A stretch of DNA of 37,228 nt. Source: Fonticula alba (lineage: Eukaryota; Opisthokonta; Rotosphaerida; Fonticulaceae). Positions 31,877-37,228 of this stretch are shown here, piece by piece. Position numbers and translations under genes: made by a program. The notes beneath the pieces are model-generated. The model did not search any database. It was not told the origin of the DNA and was given only the letters and a program-made list of their open reading frames with translations. Location: the NCBI RefSeq assembly GCF_000388065.1, contig NW_009242983.1:421529-458756 (forward strand). Reading direction: 5' to 3'. How positions within the stretch are numbered: the stretch's first letter is position 1; every line of letters starts with the position of its first letter.

Positions 31877-34800
31877 GGGTGGGGCCCGCCGGTGGGTCCT
31901 GCGCGCCGGGCTCGGGGCGGCCTGCCGGCGCTTGTGCTTTGGGGCCGCCGCGCTTGCCCGATGCGCCAGGGGCGCTCTCGAGGGCGGGCACAGCTCGACC
32001 GGCGCCATGACGGCCCCGGCGGCCGTCCGCTGATGCCCCATCGGACTTTCGGGCGCCGACCCGGTGCAGATACACGCGCGTGTCGGATGTCTTCGGTGTG
32101 GCCTCGCGGCCAACTTGGCGGGGGGTGGATCTCCCCCGGGCGGGCAGGGCGGCCATTTGCGGCGGGAGAGTCGCCTGTGCCCGGGGAGGCTCGGCCGCAC
32201 GCCGCTGCCCGGTGGGGCGATGCGGTGGATTGGGCGGAAGGGCGACGCCGTCCGGGCCGGCGGCTGGTCAGGCGGTTATGCGCCAGCATCAGGCAGGGCG
32301 GAATAGGCGGGTATGTGTGCTGCTGCGGGCGCCGGAGGCGGGGCATGGACAGGCTGTGGGGTGGCCCCTGGCCAAGAAGGCCGGCTCTTGGCCCCCCACG
32401 ACAGGGCACTTGGTTGGCCGCATGGCCCTGGGGAGGATGCCTGGATGTGGGGGAATGCGCTCGGCGTGTCCGATGGGATGGGGTAAGCCCCGGCCTGTGG
32501 GACAGCCGACGGGCCAGGCAGCCGGCCGGGGAGCTCGATTTCGAAGAAGAGGCCCCGCCCCCGGGGTGGGGCTTGCCCGTCGGGAAAGGAAGGCCCCCTC
32601 TCTCCGGGGCCATTTCCGTTCGGCGCCGGGGCGTGGCATTTGGCAGGCGGCTTGCTGGTGGCCTGCGCGGGGGCCTGAGCGGCGTCTCGGCTGCCTGCCG
32701 AGGATGGATGCCGGGGGGTTGTGCGACCCGGGAGATGCGCCGGCACCAGGCACCCGTAGAAAGGGCATGGGGGCAACAGGCCGAGCAGCCTGGCGGCGCA
32801 TGCGCAGGGGAGGGGCCGGGGCAGAGGACCGGTCTCACTTGGGGGGTACCTGTGTGCAGGGTTGTCTGGGCGCATGTTCCGGCGGGGCTCGCCCCCCTAT
32901 GGTCTTGTAGCGCTGCATCCTCCTTGGCCGGGGCGGCACGGCGCGCCGGGGAGGCCGGCATCTGCAGGGGCGCCCGATGACATCGAGCATTTTGGAAGGT
33001 GCCCGGTGGAGAAGGCGGCGGCTATGGTGCCACGGTCCTCCGGGGGTGGGTGTGGGTGCCACCACTCCCCTAACGAGGAGCTCGAGATTGGCGAGGCAAG
33101 CATGGCGAGGCGCCCACCGGCGAGGGGGGTATCCCCGGCCCGAGCCGCCGGGACTGGCCGGCGCTCTGATGGGCGGCTTTATGGAGCCCCAGGTCGAGGG
33201 GCCAAGAGTGAAGGCGCATGGATGCGCTGGGTTGCCATCCAACCACGGTGCTGGGAGGCTCACGGCCTGGCCGGGCAGCGGCCCCTTCCCGGGGGAGGAA
33301 GGCAGGAGACGCATGTCTGATATTGACGGCGGCCGGGTGCGGCACGCATGTCGCCGAGCAAGCGGCGGTGCCAGCCAGTCCCCGATGCGCATACCCGGGA
33401 CAGGTGGCCTGGACGAGAGACGTGTGGCAAGTGACGCTGCTATGGCCTGATGCCGTGCCTGGCCCATGGAGGTCCCGGCGCCCGGGCCATGCGGGCCAGC
33501 CTGGCGGTGGCGGGGCTCGGACGCGTTGACCGCGAGTCCTTCTTGCCCGTCTGTCGCACCCATGAGGCCGCAAGCGACTGATGAGAGCCATCCTGCGTCG
33601 TACGCTCCCTTGGGGTGCTCGCGAACAAGCCTCGGCGTCCGAGCGGGGGGGACCTATCGATTCCCGGGGGCATGGCAGGTACCTTGCTGCAGCGTATGAG
33701 CGATGACGAGGTCCACATGTGCGGGGGGATGGGCCTTCTCTTTGGGGGTGCCTCTCGGACGGGAAGAGACTCGCCACCTGGCGAGGCAGGGGGATGCCCC
33801 TCTATGGATGAGGAGACAGCGGTCCTGGCGGCGGTGCCGGCGACGGCTTTCACGGAAGCCGGCCCCCTTCCCGTCTGGCCACGGGGCGGCAGGCCACTCT
33901 TGGAGAGGCGATCCGAACACGCTTCATGACGGGCTGTGCCGCGGCGAACACCTGACCAGGCTGGCCGGGCGCCAGTCAGAAGGATCCACCTCGGGCGGGG
34001 CCTCCGCAGGGGGCGGCCACAGCCGCGGAGCTGTCCGGGTGTCCGGGCCATGGCGGGGCTACCGGGAGTTGTTTCTGGAGGTGGGGAAGCGCTTCGGTCC
34101 ATGGGGTCCCCTGGTGCGAAGGCCTCTCGGGATGACAATGCCCTTGGCTGTGAGGGGCCGGGTGTGAGTCCGGGAGGTCGATGTGCCGATTGCCGGGCGC
34201 CCCGGGGGGAAGCGGGCGATGGCGGATCGAGCGTCGGGCGCATTTCCAACGAGTCGGCGGGGCGTCATCCCTGGCACGGAAGGCGAGTCGGCTGGGGGAC
34301 GATGGGCGACGCGGGGCCGGGTGCCAAAGGTGGCATCGACGGAGCCCACGCTTTGCCGAGGCGAAAATGTAAGGTAGTGGCATGGGACGCTTGGGCAGCT
34401 GGGGGAATGCTCAACGATTGTAGGAGGGATTGCCGTCAGCCAGGGTAGTGATATGGGCAGAGATCAGTAGCGCCTGGGGGAAAAGAAAAGGCCGGCAGGC
34501 GATCTGTGTGTGTGTTTCGAGTGGCGCGCGGCACATTCAGGGACCAGCTTACCCCGTGTTTGGGCGGCCCATGGCAGAGTCCGAGCCAATGTGAGCATGC
34601 GCAGTGAGCGAAGGGCGGTCCTCCGCCCGGGCGCTGTGGCTTTGCGGGGCCGAAGAGGGGAGGATGCACTGCTTTGCGATTGGTCATGAGGGGGCAGCCA
34701 CTTGGCAAGGCAAGGGGGCAATAAGGATCGGCTCTGGTCGGTGTTCGATGTCGCCGGGTGCTGCAGACTGTTGGTGAACCACGGAGGCCGGCCACTCTCA

Positions 34801-34964
34801 CTGCGGGGGGGGGGGGGGGGCCATGTCTTGATGTGATCTTTTTTTGCTCTCTCGCGCCCTCTTGATCGCCTCATGGCCGAGGGGCGATGGCACCGGTTTG
34901 CCAGGCGGGGGCAGGCCCGGACAGCGAGGTGGAGGTGGGCGGCATAAAGATGGCACGCGGTCAG
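31877..34964. other. intergenic region after the receptor kinases
   Basis: About 3.1 kb without a supportable gene. Overlapping frames of 150-360 codons occur on both strands with biased, repetitive composition and no domain motif. No AATAAA follows the kinase stop nearby. A G16 run stands at 34805-34820. Confidence 0.5.
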
Positions 34965-34972
34965 AAAAATAT
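34965..34972 (+). promoter_or_regulatory. TATA-like element upstream of tRNA-Ala
   Basis: AAAAATAT lies 30-37 nt before the tRNA-Ala gene, in a GC-rich setting. It is the clearest of the four tRNA upstream elements in this window. Confidence 0.5.
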
Positions 34973-35001
34973 CCCCGCGGGAGACGGTGCTCCATCCGCC
35001 A

Positions 35002-35074
35002 GGGGGCGTAGCTCAAATGGTAGAGCGGCCGCTTAGCATGCGGCAGGCAGGGGGATCGATACCCTCCGCCTCCA
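35002..35074 (+). tRNA. tRNA-Ala (anticodon AGC)
   Basis: This is an intronless cloverleaf. The acceptor stem GGGGGCG pairs with CGCCTCC, the D-arm is GCTC/GAGC, the anticodon stem GCCGC/GCGGC encloses TTAGCAT with anticodon AGC, the T-arm is GGGGG/CCCTC around ATCGATA, and the discriminator is A. Inosine at the first anticodon position would let it read GCC and GCT. The T-loop begins ATCGA rather than the usual TTCGA, a small deviation in the B box. Confidence 0.94.
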
Positions 35075-35083
35075 TGGATTCCC

Positions 35084-35087
35084 TTTT
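35084..35087 (+). terminator. Pol III terminator of tRNA-Ala
   Basis: A T4 run starts 10 nt after the tRNA-Ala discriminator base. Confidence 0.7.
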
Positions 35088-35133
35088 GGTCGGGGGGGCT
35101 GAGGATGCCAGCGAATGCGTCATCTGCGGGGCG

Positions 35134-35164
<31 letters not shown>

Positions 35165-35169
35165 CGCGC
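35134..35169. repeat. (TG)n(CG)n compound microsatellite
   Basis: About eleven TG units are followed directly by about seven CG units, 60 nt past tRNA-Ala. Such alternating purine-pyrimidine DNA can adopt the Z form. Confidence 0.9.
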
Positions 35170-37228
35170 AGGGCGATCTGGGCTGTGTGTGAGCCCGCCT
35201 GTACGTGTCCACCGAGAACGGCCTATTGCCACGTCCGTCAGGGCGGGGTGGAGAGGGGCGCGGACTGGCGAATATGTTTTAGGTGGGGGTGGGAGGCGCA
35301 CGGCCCCGCCGGTGGGGGAGGGGCGTTCGCCATGCTCCCTGCCCTTCCCTTTTTTTTATGTTTGTCTCCCCCACCCACACTGCGCACGGTCTCCATGTCC
35401 CTCGTGGCTGCAGGACGGCCGCCGCATCGGGAACGAGGGGCCGGAACCCCAGGCAACCCGACCCGGCAGTGGCTCACGGCGCATCTCCTGTCTCGCGGCA
35501 GGTACATCTGCATGCAGCCGGTCCTCCATGCCCAGCCCGCATTAGGGCGCCGGCCCCTGGGCGGCTCGGCCTGGAGTGTGGGGCCATGGGCGCCGGGGTC
35601 CGGTCGGTGGTCGAGGGCCTCGGCCATGCGGGTGACTTGCGGCCTGTCGGAGGTCCGCCGAGAGCAGAAGCCGGTGTGTCGAGGCGGCCGAGCACCTGGC
35701 TGATGTAGGCTCCGGGCATCCGGCAATCGTGGATCTGCGGCTGGCGGCCCGATGTGCCTGTCCTGGCTGCAGAGGGGGGGGGGCATTGGCCAGGGCCGAG
35801 GTGTCGGCATGTGTGTCGCTGGCGGCTGCGGGGACTGGCGGCGAGGGCACGGGCAGAGCGCCAACCGTCGTGGCTCAACAGCCGGGTCGTCGGGAGCTAG
35901 TGTCCGGTGGCGCATGAGGCGCGGTGAGCTGGAGGAAGGTCCCGGCTGGTGGGTCGCTACTCGGTGCGGCAACTCCCCCGGCCGCAGGGCCTCGGACGAG
36001 GGTCTGGTCGTGGCCGACCGGCGCGCTAGCTCCCCCCCTCCGGGGGGACAGGCGATTGGGGACAGGTCGGCATGCGGGTGCTCGCTGGCGACGAGCGTGG
36101 ACCGCTGTGGTGCCTGGCCCCTGGCCAACTACCGTGGCCTGAGGGGCTGTCGGCGGTGGTGTGCCCGCGTGAGGCGGTGTCTTGCAAAAGGCGTGTTTGG
36201 AACACCAATGGCCGGTGTAGCCTGACCGGTGTCTGGCGCTGGGGACGCGCTCGCCGGCCGGAAAGAGGGTTGAGGGGGGGGGGTGATCGGCCCTCATCCT
36301 CGTGGACAAAGGGCCTGAACGCGGGCGCGCGGGCCCGAGACAAGGGCCGGGTCCCTCGGGTCCATTGCGCGGCACACAAGCGTGGAGAGATGTGCCAACG
36401 CATCGGGCCCGTGCATAATAATGGCCCCGGGCAAAAGCCCGAGAAAGGCCGCATTAATAAATATATCTCTCTGGGTGGCGCGATCGATCGGAGGCGTCTG
36501 GCTGTTCCTGGCACGGGCTTGGCGGGAACGATGGGGCCCTTTTTTTGTTGGCCCGCGCGCGCGCGCGCGGATACTGTCCCTCCCGGGTGCCGCGTGGTTT
36601 TTTTTCGGCTCCATTTTTTTTCGGGGTCATGTTTTCCCCTCCCGCGCCTCTCGCTCCGTGTGTGTTTTTTTTTTGGTTGATCTCGGAGAACAAGCACTCT
36701 TGGCGCCCTCTCGCATGCCCACCTCCCCCAGGTGTGCTTGGCTTCATCGAGCCTCTCTCTCGCTGGGCCCGCACGGCACAAGGCCTTCTCTTATCTTGCC
36801 TCCTGGGGGGGTGCGGGGGTGCTTGTGCGTCCGCGCATTCTCCCGATTCATCCAGCCTCTGCCCGCCTCCGTGGCCCGCGTCTTTCGGCCTGTGGCAGGC
36901 ACCTGGCCGCGCCCCTTGACTGCCTGGGCTCAGCATGACCCTCGGGCTCTGGGCGTCGTTCGCGCCACGGTGCCAGTCCGGTGTGTCCCCCCGTCCCCGT
37001 GACTGGCCCCGCACTCCCTCCCCCTGGAGGGCGCTCTTCGCCCGGCCATGCCCTCGCCGACAGGATGTTCCCTCATCGGGATTGGTTAGTCATCTCCGAG
37101 GAGAGTCCACGGCGCCGGCCACCGTGCGCGATGCCGCCGGCAGCGAGACATGGTGCTGGATCGCCTTTCGTCGGGCATGTGGGTGCGGGGCAAAGGCGGT
37201 CAATCAATAGGGAGGCGGTGCACCCGCT
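35170..37228. other. right-edge stretch without a supported gene
   Basis: No frame shows a domain. The segment 36453-36680 changes character: an AT-rich block is followed by several T8-T11 runs and a (CG)n run, resembling the flank seen before the ten-exon gene. A gene starting near or beyond the right edge is possible but not shown. Confidence 0.4.
36453..36466 (+). promoter_or_regulatory. AT-rich TATA-like block
   Basis: ATTAATAAATATAT is the longest pure A/T run noted in the window and stands in strongly GC-rich DNA, followed by T-rich tracts to about 36680. It could be a core promoter element for a gene to the right, or contain a poly(A) signal (AATAAA). Neither gene is visible, so the role is open. 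Confidence 0.3.

Noticed and set aside
35238-36128. 296-codon minus-strand frame near tRNA-Ala
   Set aside because: Low-complexity Pro/Arg/Ala-rich product without domain, start context or splice extension.

Overview
This is nuclear DNA of a very GC-rich unicellular eukaryote. The signs are four Pol III-type tRNA genes with A/B boxes and T-run terminators, short GT-AG introns with a strict grammar (GTRCGT donor, CTGAC-like branch motif, YAG acceptor), and two very large secreted/membrane proteins made of furin-like cysteine repeats, one transmembrane helix and a TKL-like kinase. This combination fits opisthokont protists; a Fonticula alba-like nucleariid is my best guess from general knowledge, not from a search.

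Layout. 1-2603: convergent tRNA-Arg(ACG) and tRNA-Glu(CTC), then repeat-rich intergenic DNA with a 25-bp tandem array. 2604-7122: one ten-exon gene (1142 aa as modelled) whose exons behave as repeat units: intron phases alternate 0,2,0,2 along the whole gene, suggesting five two-exon modules. About 7576-12353: a tandem duplicate of that gene, decayed by frame switches, an in-frame stop and lost splice sites. 12354-16276: intergenic, with tRNA-Lys(CTT). 16277-22939 and 23936-31876: two tandem paralogous receptor-like kinases (2171 and 2406 aa as modelled), the first with one intron, the second with seven introns including a 10-nt micro-exon. 31877-37228: mostly unannotatable DNA with tRNA-Ala(AGC), microsatellites and AT-rich and T-rich tracts near the right edge.

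All convincing protein genes lie on the + strand and occur as two tandem duplications. The kinases should sit in a surface membrane with a huge Cys-rich ectodomain outside and the kinase inside. The exon-modular protein has no signal peptide or kinase motif that I can see; its function is unknown. All exon models were derived by hand from frame continuity, splice motifs and paralogue alignment.
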